Assembly (NCBI GenBank): GCA_031761405.1
Contig: JASEVX010000001.1
Coordinates: 26,202,261 to 26,266,260 of the forward strand
DNA: 64,000 bases
Direction of reading: 5' to 3'
Origin: Serripes groenlandicus
Taxonomy: Eukaryota > Mollusca > Bivalvia > Cardiida > Cardiidae
In this document: piece after piece, positions 1-14,100 of the stretch
How the letters are laid out: each line of letters opens with the position of its first letter
Position numbering within the stretch: the first letter of the stretch is position 1
Position numbers and translations under genes: made by a program
The notes under the pieces: generated by a model
Database searches by the model: none
What the model was told of the DNA's origin: nothing
Seen by the model: the letters and a program-made list of their open reading frames with translations, nothing else

Positions 1-771
1 GAGTGCTATAGATCTAGGGGCCGTTTGCTCTAATCCCGCCCAGACTGTTTGTTCTTTCAGATGAATGACTAATTTAGGTCATATTGTCTCATGAATAGCG
101 TCATTCATCTTCTATCAGTGGACTAAAAATCTTTAGGACGGCAGTAATTTGCTTGGGAAGAATGTTGTGCTGAGCAATCATTTGTGTAAACAAAAGTCAG
201 GAACACTTGATAAGATGAGATAGTCGCCATGATATTACTGTTGTAAATAACCCCGTGATTAAACTGCAATAAATCAATCAGGCTATACGAATTAAAGGTG
301 AAATGAATTAATATTACACTAAAATGTCCCTCGCAGACATAAACCTGCATTGCCTTAGAACGTGAAAAGCGCTAATCTAATATTAAATGCACCTAGTAAG
401 GAATTGGTATACCGATCCAAATGAAACTTATTCCCCCTAGTTTCTTGTCAACATTTTGTTACCACCCTGGACATTTAAACCAATGAAAACAAACTGCCGT
501 TTGAGCAATAAGAAGGTATGGATTTTAAATCTTGTTTCATAGATGAAGGCGCCGAAGTTTATGTTTGCACGACAAAAATAACATACAGAAGTTTAATGGA
601 GATTTTGATAAGGGATGTAATACAATCGGATTACACATAAACAAGTATCGAGTGACATCCCTTGGTTCTTGAACACATTGTAATAGTCATATTAGATGAG
701 ACATTATTGAAATACTTTAATAGGGGGCGTATACATATTCCATAACAACATCCACGCAACTACGAACATTT

Positions 772-968
772 AATTGAGGTTTTACTCTATTTTCAACATT
801 ATTCCAGTTATATCACAGCGACAATTCACTTACCCATGACTCCCGGATAAACAAACAAGTACAAGGCTAGGAAATGAGCATTGCTGAAGGGTACTCCACC
901 ATGACCGCCGCGACTGGGGATCGATCCCGGAAACTCCGATGCTAACCATTCGGTCACGGCGGATTCCT
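772..968 (-). mobile_element. tRNA-derived SINE (in first tandem copy)
   Basis: On the minus strand a tRNA-like head starts GGAATCCGCCGTGACC with a box B GGGATCGATCCC. It is followed by a body and a tail region ending near the element's ATATAACTG-type sequence. Confidence 0.65.
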
Positions 969-2242
969 AACTTCGAACATACAGCAAGGTTAAACACTGT
1001 AGACACGGTACCTTCGTTAATGTTCGTTGACTGGTTAACATATAGCGATACCGGATAATGGGAACATTCACGAGGACACCGCGTTAACAAGTAAGTCATG
1101 ACATATTGTGAACAGTGAACAGAACCTGTTCGTGTATCTCTGTAGGGCGAGTGTGAACAGAAACGAGCAAAAATAAATACGTCAAATATTAGACGAGGAG
1201 CCATTTTAGGAAACATTTTAGCGCTGTAGCGTTGCCTGGCTTTGTATTTTACTATCATGCTCGTGGGAAAATTGATATCACTCGAGGATAAAAAGTAAAA
1301 TTCAAAGTCACGAATCTTGACTGCCCCATAATTGTCCTTGTATTATATATCTATGAATAACTCTTAAGACTTTTAAGTACAGTTGACTCTTATTTTAACC
1401 AGGCTAAACTATATTTAAAATATAACAGGAATTCATAGAATATATGGGCATATTAGATCTCTGGCAGCACAATCGGTAATAACGAGGGCTTTAGATCGAG
1501 GGGCTACTTGCTCTAATCCCGCCCAGACGGTTCGTTCTTTTAGATGAGTGATTAATTTAGGTCATATTGTCTCATGAATAGCGTCATTCATCTTCTATCA
1601 GTGGACTAAAAGTCCACGTAGGACGGCAGTCATTTGCTTGGGAAGAATGTTGTGTGAAGCACGCATTTGTGTAAATAAAAGTCAGGAACACTTGGCAAGA
1701 CGAGTGAGTCGCCATGATATTACTGTTGGAAATAACCCCGTAGTTAAACTGCAATAAATCAATCATTAAAAGTAGCATAGGCTATACGAATTAAAGGTAA
1801 AATGAATTAATCTCAATCCAAAATGTCCCTCGCTGACGTAAACCTGTATTGCCTCAGAACGTTAAAATGATGATAAATGCACATAGTAAGGAATTCGCAT
1901 ACCGATCCGAGTCAAAAGTAGTTTCGTTTCAATCCTTGTTTTGTTCAACCATGGAAATTGAAACCAGTGAAAACAAACTGCCACTTGAGCAATAAGAAGG
2001 TGTGGATTTTCAATCTTGTTTCATAGTTACACCAGATAAGGGCGTCTAAGTTTATGTTTGCACGACACAAATCAAATACAGAAGTAATGGATCTTGATAA
2101 GGGATGTAATACAAACGGATTACACATAAACAAGTATCGAGTGACATCCCTTGGTTTTTGAAAATTGTAAGAGTCATTATTGAAATACTTTAATAGTGGG
2201 CGTATACATATCCATAACAACAACCAAGCAACTACGAACATT

Positions 2243-2449
2243 TAATAGAGGTTTTACTCCATATTCGACATTATTCGAGTTATATCAGTTATTTCACAGC
2301 GACAGTTCACTTACCTATGACTCCTGGATAAACAAACAAGTACAAGGCTAGGAAATGAGCATTGCTCAAGGGCACCCCACCATGACCGCTGCGACTGGTG
2401 ATCGATCCCGGAATCCCCGACGTTAACCATTCGGTCACGACGGATTCCT
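2243..2449 (-). mobile_element. tRNA-derived SINE (in second tandem copy)
   Basis: This is the duplicate of the SINE at 772-968, with the same tRNA-like head on the minus strand and a few differences. Confidence 0.65.
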
Positions 2450-2830
2450 AACTTCGAACATACAGCAAGGTTAAACACTGTAGACACGGTACCTTCGTTC
2501 ATGTTCGTTGGCATATAGCGATACAGGATAATGGGAACATTCACGAGTAATTCATGACATATTGTGAACAGTGAACAAAACCTTTTCGTGTATCTTTGTA
2601 GGGCGAGTGTGAACATGAACGTGCATTCCGGCAAAAAAAATCGTCAAATTCCAGACTAAGAGCCATTTAAGGAAACATTTTGGCGCAGTAGGTGTTACCT
2701 GGCTTTGTATTTTACATGCTCGTGGGAAAATTGATATCACTCGAGACTCAAAAGCAATTTTCAAAGCCACGAAACTTGATTGCCCCATAATTGTCCTTTT
2801 ATTATATATATCTATGAATAACTCTTTAGA

Positions 2831-4650
2831 AAGAAAACAGTGTAATACATAGGTACCAGAGGGCCCGGCTTCGTATCCCGTGATGAGCGGAATTTGCTTT
2901 GGGATTTTCTGACAGTGCTGCTTAAGTCTCCAGGAAGCAGTCTAGGGCGTGATTCATATTAGATTAAATCTGGTTTCGCAATCGATGTAAAATAAATAAG
3001 AAGACAAAGTATACACTATTTTGTGCTTCAATAAAGAAATCACTTTTTTATTTTCACATTGAATACAATTTATGAATAACGTGTGAATGGCGTCACTCTT
3101 TCACGCTTTAAAAATATGACATCACATTACCATTCTTGGTAACGTACCTATATCTGTCTTAGACAAATACCGATTTTATTTATACGTCGTGATGTAATTA
3201 CGTGACACAATTTGGAAACGTATATATATAAGTATATAATAAACCATGTACAAGTGTCTACTCAAAAGTGTGTTTTTAAATTATTATGAGATTTTACTTA
3301 TTTCTGTGACATTCCTGGAAATATCCAACGACCTCTGCGTATGTGAGGGCGAATTTGTATATTATACTACGAGCATTAAAATGATTGGAATGAAACAACG
3401 TTTGTATGCTCCTGTCTGAACAAAATTGTTAAATCTACACACACAATTAAAATAATATAACCTAGCATTAATTATATACTTTATAATTTGTGGGCCATGA
3501 GATTAAGTGATAAACGAACAGCGAGTCCAACAATACAATCAATGTCACCTTAGTTTTCAAGTTATGATAATGAATGTTCTCTGAATACGACGACGACGAT
3601 GATGCTGCTGTTGTTGTTGCTGCTGCTCAGATGATGACAATAATGATGACAATAATGATGCTGATGATGATAATGGCGACGACGACGAAGACGATCAAAA
3701 CGACGACGATGATTTTTATGATTTTGGTTTTGATGATAATTATTAAGTTGGTGACGATTAAGATAATGATAGTGATGACGATAATGCTTATACTACTGAG
3801 CATGAGAATAGACAAACGCATGACAATATCATTATAATAATTAAATAAAATATCGAGAAAATTAATTTACCACTGATTCAGAATACAGCATTCGACATAC
3901 TTCACTTAACAAATAGGTAGACATATTTAGTTCCTGCATGTTCGTATTCATTATCAAGTTTCCCTATGTTAACCAACTCACGAACATTAACGAAAGTATC
4001 ATATTAACCTATTCATATTGTGAATGCTGCATAACGAGTACGCGGTCAATTCATTGCCAACATACAGAATGTGGAGAGATGTGGCTGCGAATAAATGTAT
4101 GCATGGTAAAAACATGTTAGTGCTGCCTTTTTAACACAAAGCATAGAAGTGTAGCCGAGGTTACATCATACTGTAACGTGTACTGGAGTTGAGCCATCGC
4201 GGGTCACCCCATCCAGAAAGGTCAACCACTCTACCAACGTCGCTATAAAAGCCGGCTTCCACAGCAATGCTGTATAAGTGATCTTTATACCTATACCCCG
4301 TTCCCTTTACAATGCTTAAAGTACATTAAATGAAATGAAATGATGGATTGAAAAAAGTAATTTTTACCAAAATGATTTCAACAGAGTAATATTTCAGCAA
4401 AATTGTGTACTTATAAAACCCACATTTTGAAACAGTGATTATATAAGGACACAATCTCTGCAGTTTTTTCTCAATAAATCATCGAAAAGCACGTCACTTA
4501 TAAAGTATGGTATGCTGATTTCCTTCAGCTGGGACTCTCTCACCACAAGGATGGTCTGATTAAGATGTCCGGCTGATAATATCAGAACACACATGTCTTC
4601 ATCTTTTAAAAATGTCAAAAGCACATCCAAATAGCTGCCCGATTGAGATC
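2831..4650. other. 3' flank of Jagged; no gene recognised
   Basis: This stretch should contain the Jagged 3' UTR. AATAAA on the minus strand occurs (for example near 3175-3180), but no poly(A) site can be chosen with confidence. A 63-codon frame at 4439-4630 just after the stop codon is probably chance. The only clear repeat is the GAY-type microsatellite. Confidence 0.5.
3585..3800. repeat. Imperfect (GAY)n trinucleotide microsatellite
   Basis: Degenerate GAT/GAC/GCT triplets interrupted by AATGATGACA units give spurious Asp/Met-rich open frames on both strands. Confidence 0.85.
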
Positions 4651-5141
4651 CTACACGATTACTTCAGTTTCGTCAAGGTGAAGGTCGGGAACAATTTGCA
4701 CAAAATCTCGTCTGTACGATCTCATGCGAGATTTGTTTAATTCTATATTTATATCTTTAATTTTAGTTTTCTCTGGTACGTTACCGAGCCAGTCATTTCC
4801 AGCACTCATTAAATCTTCCTGCCACAACAAACGCGTCGGGCTTCCGTCTCGAATGTCCGAATCCAGTTCATGATATTTATCCGGATCTTGGATCTCTATC
4901 GGTCGGATGTTACTAGTACCGGGACCTTTATCTTTTTCATATAACGGATTTCTATAACGTCTTAAATTCTGGAAATTCTCTATATTGTCATTGTTTGCCT
5001 TCTCATTTGTAAACTGTGCAGCTTTCCTCCACTGGTTTATGACAAGTTGCCGTTTTCGATGCCATATGATAACCAGTGCTAAAGCTATTCCACCAAGTAA
5101 TCCCATCAGTGAGCATACGAGTGGCAGAAGATAGGCCGAGT
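4651..5141 (-). CDS. Jagged last exon: transmembrane helix and cytoplasmic tail
   Basis: This 491-bp terminal exon begins [18 protein letters not shown] and runs through a hydrophobic helix into the basic stop-transfer stretch HRKRQ. The tail contains [12 protein letters not shown], resembling the NPIEKHG segment of JAG1 that is known as a Mindbomb-binding box. It ends with LDETEVIV before TAG. JAG1 ends in EYIV, a PDZ-binding type end, so a similar role is likely but unproven. Confidence 0.94.
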
Positions 5142-8100
5142 CTGAAAAATAAAACAAGGTACATGTCAACAGTTTCACAATGTCTAATTTTCGAAGAGAA
5201 ACTATACTAAAGCACATTTTTTCATGGCTTAATGTCTGAAACATAACTCACATACACATGTAAAGCAGTTTAACCATATTTGAAACATAAACTACGCAGA
5301 CATGTTAAGCAGTGTAACCATGTCTGAAACATAAAACACGTAATCATTTAAACAGTTTAACCATGTAAAGCGGTCACAAAGTTAACCATGTCTTAAACAT
5401 AAAACACGTACTCATTTAAACAGTTTAACATGTAAAGCGGTCACAAAGTTGACCATGTCTGAAACATAAACTACGTAGACATGTTAAGCAGTGTAACCAT
5501 GTCTGAAACATAAAACACGTAATCATTTAAACAGTTTAACCATGTAAAGCGGTCACAAAGTTAACCATGTCTGAAACATAAAACACGTACTCATTTAAAC
5601 AGTTTAACATGTAAAGCGGTCACGAAGTTGACCATGTCTGAAACATAAAACTACGACGACACGTAAGACAGTTTTACAGCGTCTAAATCTTTGTAAAAGA
5701 AAACCAACATGTAAAAATGTAAAGCAGTTTTACTTTGTCTGAAACAGAAACTACGTAAACATGTGCTACAGTTTTACACTGTCTGAATGTTTGCAATATC
5801 AAATGTGTCTGAAACATAGACTAGGTCAAACTGAGACTTTTAATGAAGACATAGATGTGTAGACCCAATTACAATCTACACGAAAACACATGTGATGCCA
5901 ATACGAAGATATGCAAGTCCGCATTTCACAATACAGGATTAACAAACCAATTACCGGACCTGATACTTTTGTTGTCGTCTGCCGTGAATGATATGAGTAC
6001 TTAAACACGGAAAAAATAATCTCGGTACAAAGGTGAATATATTGTTAAGACAGGAGATATAGCTCGTTTTGTTCAAGTTCTCCTTTTTCCACGATGATTT
6101 AAAAGGTTGTCTGATGCAAAAGTTCCGAAAGGATGTATGGTGGAAATGTTCGCATGCAAACAGTAGTGTTAACAAACCTCTTTCCGACTCGTCCTCAGGT
6201 TCCGCGGTTTCGACTGTCACCCCGATCACAGCAGCGAGGGCAAGATTGTTCGTTTGCTTCCGGCTGATCAGATAAGTCACGTGATCCACGACATCTTTAA
6301 GTTCGGTATATGTCGGCTGTGTTCGTGTTGTACTTATTACGGACTGTATAAGTATACATAACAGAAGTATAATATTCAAATGAAGCCTCGTTTTTAACCC
6401 TTTCCCACATATAGACGCTTTTCGACGCATTTGCAGCAAACGACGTTTGAAAACAATGTGACAAAAGGAGAAATTGCTCATAATGAGCAATTCCTCCATT
6501 TGCCACTATTTGAAAAGAAAACCCATGTTATTGCCTAGCTGATTTCGAAGTCGTCTGCTGCTGATTTGTTGTATGTGGGAAAGGGTTCACATATGAACCA
6601 GACAAACGATGTTGCGATTGGTTTGTTAAATCTTTGATCAACATTTTCACACAACGCAAACCACTCAAATTATTACTTTTAACCGTTCCCATATGTAGAC
6701 GCATTTTGACGCATCTGCAGCAGACGACTTTTGAAAATATTGTGGCAAAAGGAGAAATAGCTCGTAATGACCAATTTCTTCCCTTGCCAAAATACTTTCA
6801 ACTCCTTTTCAACAAATATACTTTCGCTTATTGAGATTTTCCATAAATTGGCCTAGATGTTTTATACGTCATCTGCTGGAGATTTGTGGTATGTGGGAAA
6901 GGATTAACTATTTATATGTATATTTCATTTCGAAGTACTGATAATGTGCAAACAAATTAATAACCATACTGGCCATGGGTTAGTCTAACAGGTAAAATAT
7001 CACCTCAATTAAATCACACGATATTGTCATATTTCCACTATGAAGTATCATGTGTTGCGAAAATCAATTACTTTTACAACACTTTTACATACTTATAGCA
7101 TATTTTAAAAGTATCTAGACCCTAAATCGCGAGTCAGTACCTGTCACCTCTCAAAAACCCGAGACCCGGTAGCTCAGTCGATAGCGACGCGGGATGACAA
7201 TCCGGGGGTTCTAAGTTCGAACCCCAGATCGGCCTATATTCTTTCCAACGCTTGACAAATGTAAATGCGACAAGAGTCATTCGGCTTCCAACAAAAGGCT
7301 AATGGTCTGAACGGTCTATGTAGAAAAGCAGCCAGTTCCTTGGAAATACTTTTTTTATGGAGTGCAGGTGTGACAAAAGCAAGAGGGTACGTATACATTG
7401 GTAGGTGAACTGGCCGCCGTGATATGACTGAACAATTGTTGAAAACGGCATTAAACCCCAATCAATAAATTAATAATCAGCTGTCAAAGGATATTTGATA
7501 ATAGTTTGGATTGTAAGCCAAACTATGACGTGTTAATTGTCAAAAGTGTAACGATAGTTCAACAGTTTCTTCAGTGGTAATAGCCGTCTAATATATATGT
7601 TCCTGGGTTTTCTGGCACCAGCACTCGTCATAGGCAACTCACAGTCAACAAAATAACTTATAAATAAAGTGACATACCATCAATATCTGTATTGCGTCTG
7701 TGTTAGCCTTTAAAACGTCACAAGCTATCTCGACGTACGAATATTTCTTGTCGAAGTCCTCGTTCGCCAGAGTTCGGACAAAAGTACAAATACCCTCGAG
7801 TGATATGCCCTGAAATATAATATTTTATGATATTCAAATAGGTCGTTTGTTGGAAATCTATGTGTGACTCGAAAAGGGCATGAAAAGCAAGGCCAAGTTA
7901 TTGAAGTGGTAAAATAGTACACTGTTCATGCGCTTTGCATAAAGGCAACTGAACATGGGCTGAGTCAGGCATTTAGCGGTCTTGTTGCAAACATGAACTG
8001 TGTATGTGCAGTCTACACAACCGCATACATGCAATGCAACCCTTAATGCGCAACATGGGCCATGTTACAGTTAACAATCCGCATACATGAAATGCGAACC

Positions 8101-11100
8101 TTGATGCAACATGGGCCATGTCCCAGTTTATAATTCGCATACATGAAATGTGAACCTTGATGCAACATGGGCCATGCCCCAGTTTATAATTCGCATACAT
8201 GAAATGCGAACCTTGATGCAAAATGGGCCATGTCCCAGTTTATAATTCGCATACATGTAGTGCGAACCTTGATGCTACATGGGCCATGTCCCAGTTTATA
8301 ATTCGCATACATGTAGTGCGAACATTGATGCTACATGGGCCATGTTACAGTTAACAATCCGCATACATGTAGTGCGAACCTTGATGCAACATTGGCCATG
8401 TCCCAGTTTATAATTCGCATACATGTAGTGCGAACCTTGATGCTACATGGGACATGTTCCAGTTTACAATCCGCACACATGCAATACAATCCTTAATGCG
8501 CAACATGGGCCATGTTCCAGTTCACAACAACCTTAGAGTATTCATAATAAATGTAGATAACGATAGACATGTGCACGCGTGCAATCGAATCAATATGGAC
8601 AATATAAGCGAGAAGTGTCTTTTAACATTCGTCGCCTCGTTGGTGTAGATGTAGAGCGTCCGCCTGTAGAGGTCGCGGGTTCGATTCCCGGCCGGGTCAT
8701 ACTAAATACTTTAACAGTGTTAGTAATGGCTGCCCTCCTTGGTGCTCAGGGTGGACTGGCTGGTTTCAGTATAAATGGACTAGTACTACTACTGGTAACT
8801 TACTAAGGAAACGCCGTGATATGGCTGAACAATTGTAGAAAGCGGCGTAAAAAACCATACAAACAATCCGTGACTAAATAGCAATCAATGCAGACTGATG
8901 ATCGCATTAATCGATAAGAGATTTAAGGAAAAGCGAGAATATACAATTTCAATTTCTTACAAATAGAACTCGATGACAATTTAATACAAACAATGAATAA
9001 TTCAACGTACAATTGGCACTTTAGATTTATCAAAACCAAGCGTTATTCTAGCACAGTTACTACTCAGCCTTTCGTTTCCATGGTAACATAACATTTGTTC
9101 CTGTGGTGCAGACGAGGCTGTAACTTCCGTTTTGGGTTTACAGTGTCCCAATGGTAAACAGGGCGGAGTGAAACACGTTTTCTCCGTTTTGACTACGCAT
9201 GTCTCGTGTTCTGAACACGTGACTAAGCGGATGGAAGAGTTTACGGGAGCTGCACAGTTCCCGGGGCCACATATTCTCTCTAGACTCTGTAAGATAATGG
9301 ACATTGAATAGTCAGTTGATATTTGTTTACATTTTAGATTACATTTTTTATATAGACTTTCATGAAAAAAATAAGTGAATTAGAAAAAAATCCTTCATAA
9401 ACAATGATTAAGCTTTCATAACATTGTTTTAAATAAAATAGGTTTTCCATGCTCGGTAGGTACCAATTAAGGAGTTTCAAGAAATAACGGGAATGAATCG
9501 GGGTTTTTCTCGATTTTTGAAAGATTATTCGTAGGACGATGTTTTTTCAATGGGTGTATCGAAATGTACTCGTGTTCCCCTTCCTATTTTGTTATGATGT
9601 TACGCCCGATTGAGCGTCACTGTTTATTTAAAGTTTTGATTAAGCAAGGAAAAACAATATAAACTATAAAAACGTAATCTGTGATCAGAATTTGTGCTCA
9701 AGTATCTCAATGGTCAGAAGAAAATTCGTTCTCCAAAAGGCAAATTGACCAGTCAGAAACCTTTTTTGGAGCATGGAGTTAATTTCTGAGCACTGGTAAC
9801 GTTGTTAAAGTTTCATAGTTTTGGATTCAGATGTTTGTGTGTGAGTGTACCTCAGAACACGTTACTTTTCCGTCATTACACGCACACTGGCTACACTCAT
9901 GAACCCAAGTGGAATTGTGGGGATACTTCCTTCTCTCGAACTCGCACGACTGTACGGAGGCAATGCGACCTTCCACCCTCTCGCAGTTGTCACCTGACCT
10001 GCCCAGCGGACATATGCACCGATACTCTGCGATACCGTCGATACATGTACTTCCATAGGTACAAGGGCTTGACTGACACTCGTTAATATCTGAAACAAAA
10101 ACAGTACACTAGTTGGGTGCTTTATTATTATATAAATATCGCATGGCTTCCAGTCCGACAATATGTACTGTCTCACTTATTATACCGAACAAAATTACAT
10201 ATGGTCATTTCACCATTACACAACTTTCAAATTTATTCTGTAGTACTTATGGTCTTCGTCAGCGGCGTTTTTTATATAAATAATGATATACATTACAACG
10301 GAAACTATTTCCATCTACGCTTTTGTATTGACATCATAGGGCCAGTACGGCCGGGAATCGAACCCGCGATCTCCCGCACAACTACATAAACTTAAGCACC
10401 AGTGTGAGTAAAGAGTGTATGTTTTGACAATGTTATTATTGCTGGATTATACTTACTAACTCTACAGTCCGTCCCACTGAATCCGTGATCACATTCACAT
10501 CGATAACGATTAATACCGTCTATGCATCGTCCTCCATTATAACTGCAAAGTAAAACATGAGCTGGGTCAACTTTTTCCCACATACAGCCGCTTTATGACG
10601 CCTCTGCAGCAGACGTCTTTTGAAAACATTGTAGCAAAAGGATAAATTACTAATGATGAGCAATTTATGCTTTTGAAACAATGTGTTCAACTCTTTTCAA
10701 TAATTTAGCTTTCCCTTTTAAAGGCTTTTCATATTTTCCCTATATGTTTTCAAAGTCCTCTGTTGCAGATTTGCTGTACGTGGGAAAGGGTAAAACGTAT
10801 AAAAGTATATGTATCCTCGAACAGTGAAGTCTCTGATGCGACTATACATACGCACTGTCTCATCAGAGCCTCCATTACCCGCCTTCACTTACATGTAGAT
10901 GATCTATATACCTAACAATACGAAAACCTGGAATTGTAGCCCTACTTATTTCAGACGGAATCATATAACTGTAGCCCAGTTGTTGTTTTTTAAATGTCAT
11001 TCTGATTTATATGACGATATAGCCGAGATGAAGGCCAATGCCCCTCTTTATTGCTTGACCCGGTTCATAATAAAAATAAGTTATTTAACAGGTGTACATA

Positions 11101-14100
11101 TATAAAATTAAATGACATTATCCCAGTCAACATCCGAATATTCAAGAGTCATAGAGCGGAAAGTTATCTCAACCACCAAATCGCATTGAAAACCGGCCGT
11201 TGAAAAGAAACTTGCGTCCTTCGTGTCAGCCTGCGTCAAATTGCCATTTCATTTTCGTCAATGTTATGAAAATAAAAGGGGACATTAAACACATATACAA
11301 AGTACAAGCATTACCATGGAAACGGGTTGCAGTCATTGACATTGGTGCCGCAGGTTCGCCCTTCGAACCCCTCCTTACAGATACAGGTAAAGCTATCGCC
11401 ACTGTTAACGCACGTTCCGTTATTCTCGCAGGGGTCCGAGTCGCAGCTCCTCACTTTAGCTGGAACGAGAATGACCGTGTATCGTTAATCTACTTGTCTT
11501 AACTCTTTCAACGCCGAATTTGCTTATAGTAGACTCTTCTATTTTCAAGACCCGGCCGGGTAGCTCAATTGGTAGCGTATCTGACTCGTGATCTGGAGGT
11601 CACGGGTTCGATACCCGGTTGCGGCGACATTCTTTCGGGCGATGTTTTCCATTGCCTCTCACCTCTGATCTATGTGAGAAAGTAGTCAGTGGCTTCGAAA
11701 GAATGTTGTGTAAGTACTGGTGTGGGAAAGCCAGGAAAACATGGGTAGGTGCACTGACCGCCGTGATATGACCAAAGCTGTTGAAAGCGGCGTTAAACTC
11801 CAAACAAACAAACAAACAAATTCTATTTTCAAAATCAGTCGTCTCGATTTCTCATGTAATGAATGTTTTGGCTATTTTGATAAATAAGTGGCAAACAATG
11901 CTGATTTCAGGTGAGACAGCTCGTTACGAACTGACTCACCTGGATCTGTATTGTTTGCAAAAACATCAATATTGCCTTTGGCGCTGTAAGCATAAAAGCA
12001 TTCACAGCGAATAACTCTTGGCTCGGCATTTTCCGTAAGAGGTCGGTATTTATCAACCCTTTCGGACATACAAAAAAAACAGAGACATTTTGCTCATTAC
12101 ATGTACGAGCCAATTCTCCTTTTTTTGCAACTATCTTTTCAAAAGTCGTCTGATGCAGAGGCATCAAAAAGCGTTTGCACGTTGGAAAATACCTAACAGA
12201 ATATGATTAAATTGTATTTCAAACATTTCTAAAGTATCTGATAAATTGTTGGATTTATAGGGAAAATGTGTTAGTATAGCAGAACGTCTTTTAGCAGCTT
12301 CCCCATTCAGACCAACACACAAAAAGGCTTCGTTTGAAACAAATAAACCGCCTGAGAAAACAACATCTTCTCGTCTTCCGCCTTTATGCTTCTCTAGACC
12401 GGATGCACTGTATGCACCGCGTTAATTCTTCCTAAAGTGCAGATTTTCCTAAAGTAGATTCTCCCATGTTTAAAATAGGAAGACTCCATTTTTCATGTTA
12501 TAAGAGTTTTGAAACTCAAACTCAAAGGCAAAAATGCTGAATCTGTATTGTTTGCCAAACTGTCAATGGCACTGAACGAGTAAATAACATTATGTGACAT
12601 CGTTGGGCATGGTTAAGATACTTTAGAACCACTGAAGTCACTTTTTCCTGTGACGTTTTCAGACAACATTACTTTCGTGTCACTCTTTCCTTAGTTTAAA
12701 CTTATCTTCCATCGATTGCGAAAAAAGCTTTCAGCTTATATTAATCACGCTCGATGTCTGGTTCCTTGAGAATTAACCAGTTCTCGCGCCGTTTGTGTGG
12801 AAAAATCCCAAAGGCACAACACGCTCAGCACGGGACCGTTAGTACGAGAGGCCGACGCTCTACCTCTGCTCCACTGTCTTCCACCTTTTTCTTAGACGTT
12901 TTCAGACTACATTACTTACGTGTATGACATGTAATTCCTTCCCAGGCAGAAGGACATCTGCAGGTGAACGTGTCCACCAGATCAACACATATACCACCGT
13001 TTGCACACGTGAACGAGTCGCAATGGCTATCACCTGGGAAACCAAAAGAAAAGATTAAAATTAAAACTTCGATGTAGAAACTAAATCTATCACATGTAGC
13101 TTAGAGTGTCAAAATCCGATTACTTTTATTTAAAAATATCATATGACGCTACTAGTTTTGTTTCCAGTCCTACGCCAATGTCTGTGTTACAAACGCGGAA
13201 ACCGAACTATGAAAAATGACGTCACGTCAGCGGTTTGACGTTATTATTAGTTATTTGGTCTGTTACTGACCCACTACGGAAAAATAGGGGGTCTGTGGAA
13301 TTTATAGGGGGCGAGGCGTTAGCCGAGTCCCCCTATACATTCAACATACCCCCTATTTTTCAGTAGTGGGTCAGTAACAGACCAAATAACTGATTTATTT
13401 CATCGACCACCTTTCATGAGCAAAAAAAAATGATACTCTTTCATTTACATTAACATTTACAATATTTCTAGATGAAATTTACGGGTTTTGGCGCCAAATC
13501 ACTAGCGTTATGACGTCAAACCGATGACGTGACGTCATTTTCCTAGTATTTGGTCCCAGTATTTTTAAAATTCCTAGTACTAAACCCACTTTAATAATGA
13601 AATGAAACAATATCAATTTGTTTTGTTCATGAAAGGTGGTTGATGAAATAAATCAGTTATAAATGGTCTGTTACTTTGCATGATATTCAACTTCGTAGTC
13701 GTTATGATATATATATTGTAAACAAATCGCTGTTAAAAATATCAAGATATTATACAGTATATAGATCTATTTTAACATAGGCAACTGAAAAAAAATTCCA
13801 GTCAGCTTGATCTGAGAATAGAAGCCATATTGAATTTACTCACCCCCTATGGAATTTACTCACCCCCTATAGAAATATAGGGGGTGTGCACGTGACAGGC
13901 TTTGACCAATGAAATTGCTAGAATTTCGTGGGAGGCGAAATAAATAACGTTAGCCACTTGGGCGCCAAAAACCGGCAAATTTCATGTAGAAATGTAGTAA
14001 ATGTTATGTACATTTTTTCGAAATTCGTCTCATAAATCACTTTGTGATAAATAGAATATCTCATTCGCGCTTATCTATTATCGCTTTTAATAAACACTCA

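Larger units (their letters stand above)
1..2830. repeat. Tandem duplication, unit about 1.46 kb
   Basis: Bases from position 1 to about 1460 recur from about 1484 to 2830 in the same orientation, with small indels (offset 1483 at the left, 1461 at the right). The first copy may continue past the window edge. Both copies carry the same SINE fragment, so that SINE was there before the duplication. No coding sequence is supported in either copy. Confidence 0.85.

Noticed and set aside
3574..3837. Met/Ile/Thr-rich frame of 87 codons
   Set aside because: It is a reading of the imperfect GAY trinucleotide repeat.
4439..4630. 63-codon frame just after the Jagged stop
   Set aside because: It is in another frame in the 3' UTR and resembles no family. 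Chance is the simplest explanation.
8010..8221. Repetitive minus-strand frame of 82 codons
   Set aside because: It is the translation of the 56-bp minisatellite.
11549..11625. Possible functional tRNA-Thr gene
   Set aside because: The cloverleaf has mismatches in the anticodon stem and is followed by a SINE body, (CAAA)n tail and target-site duplication, so it is the head of a SINE. The other tRNA-like heads in the window are likewise attached to SINE bodies.
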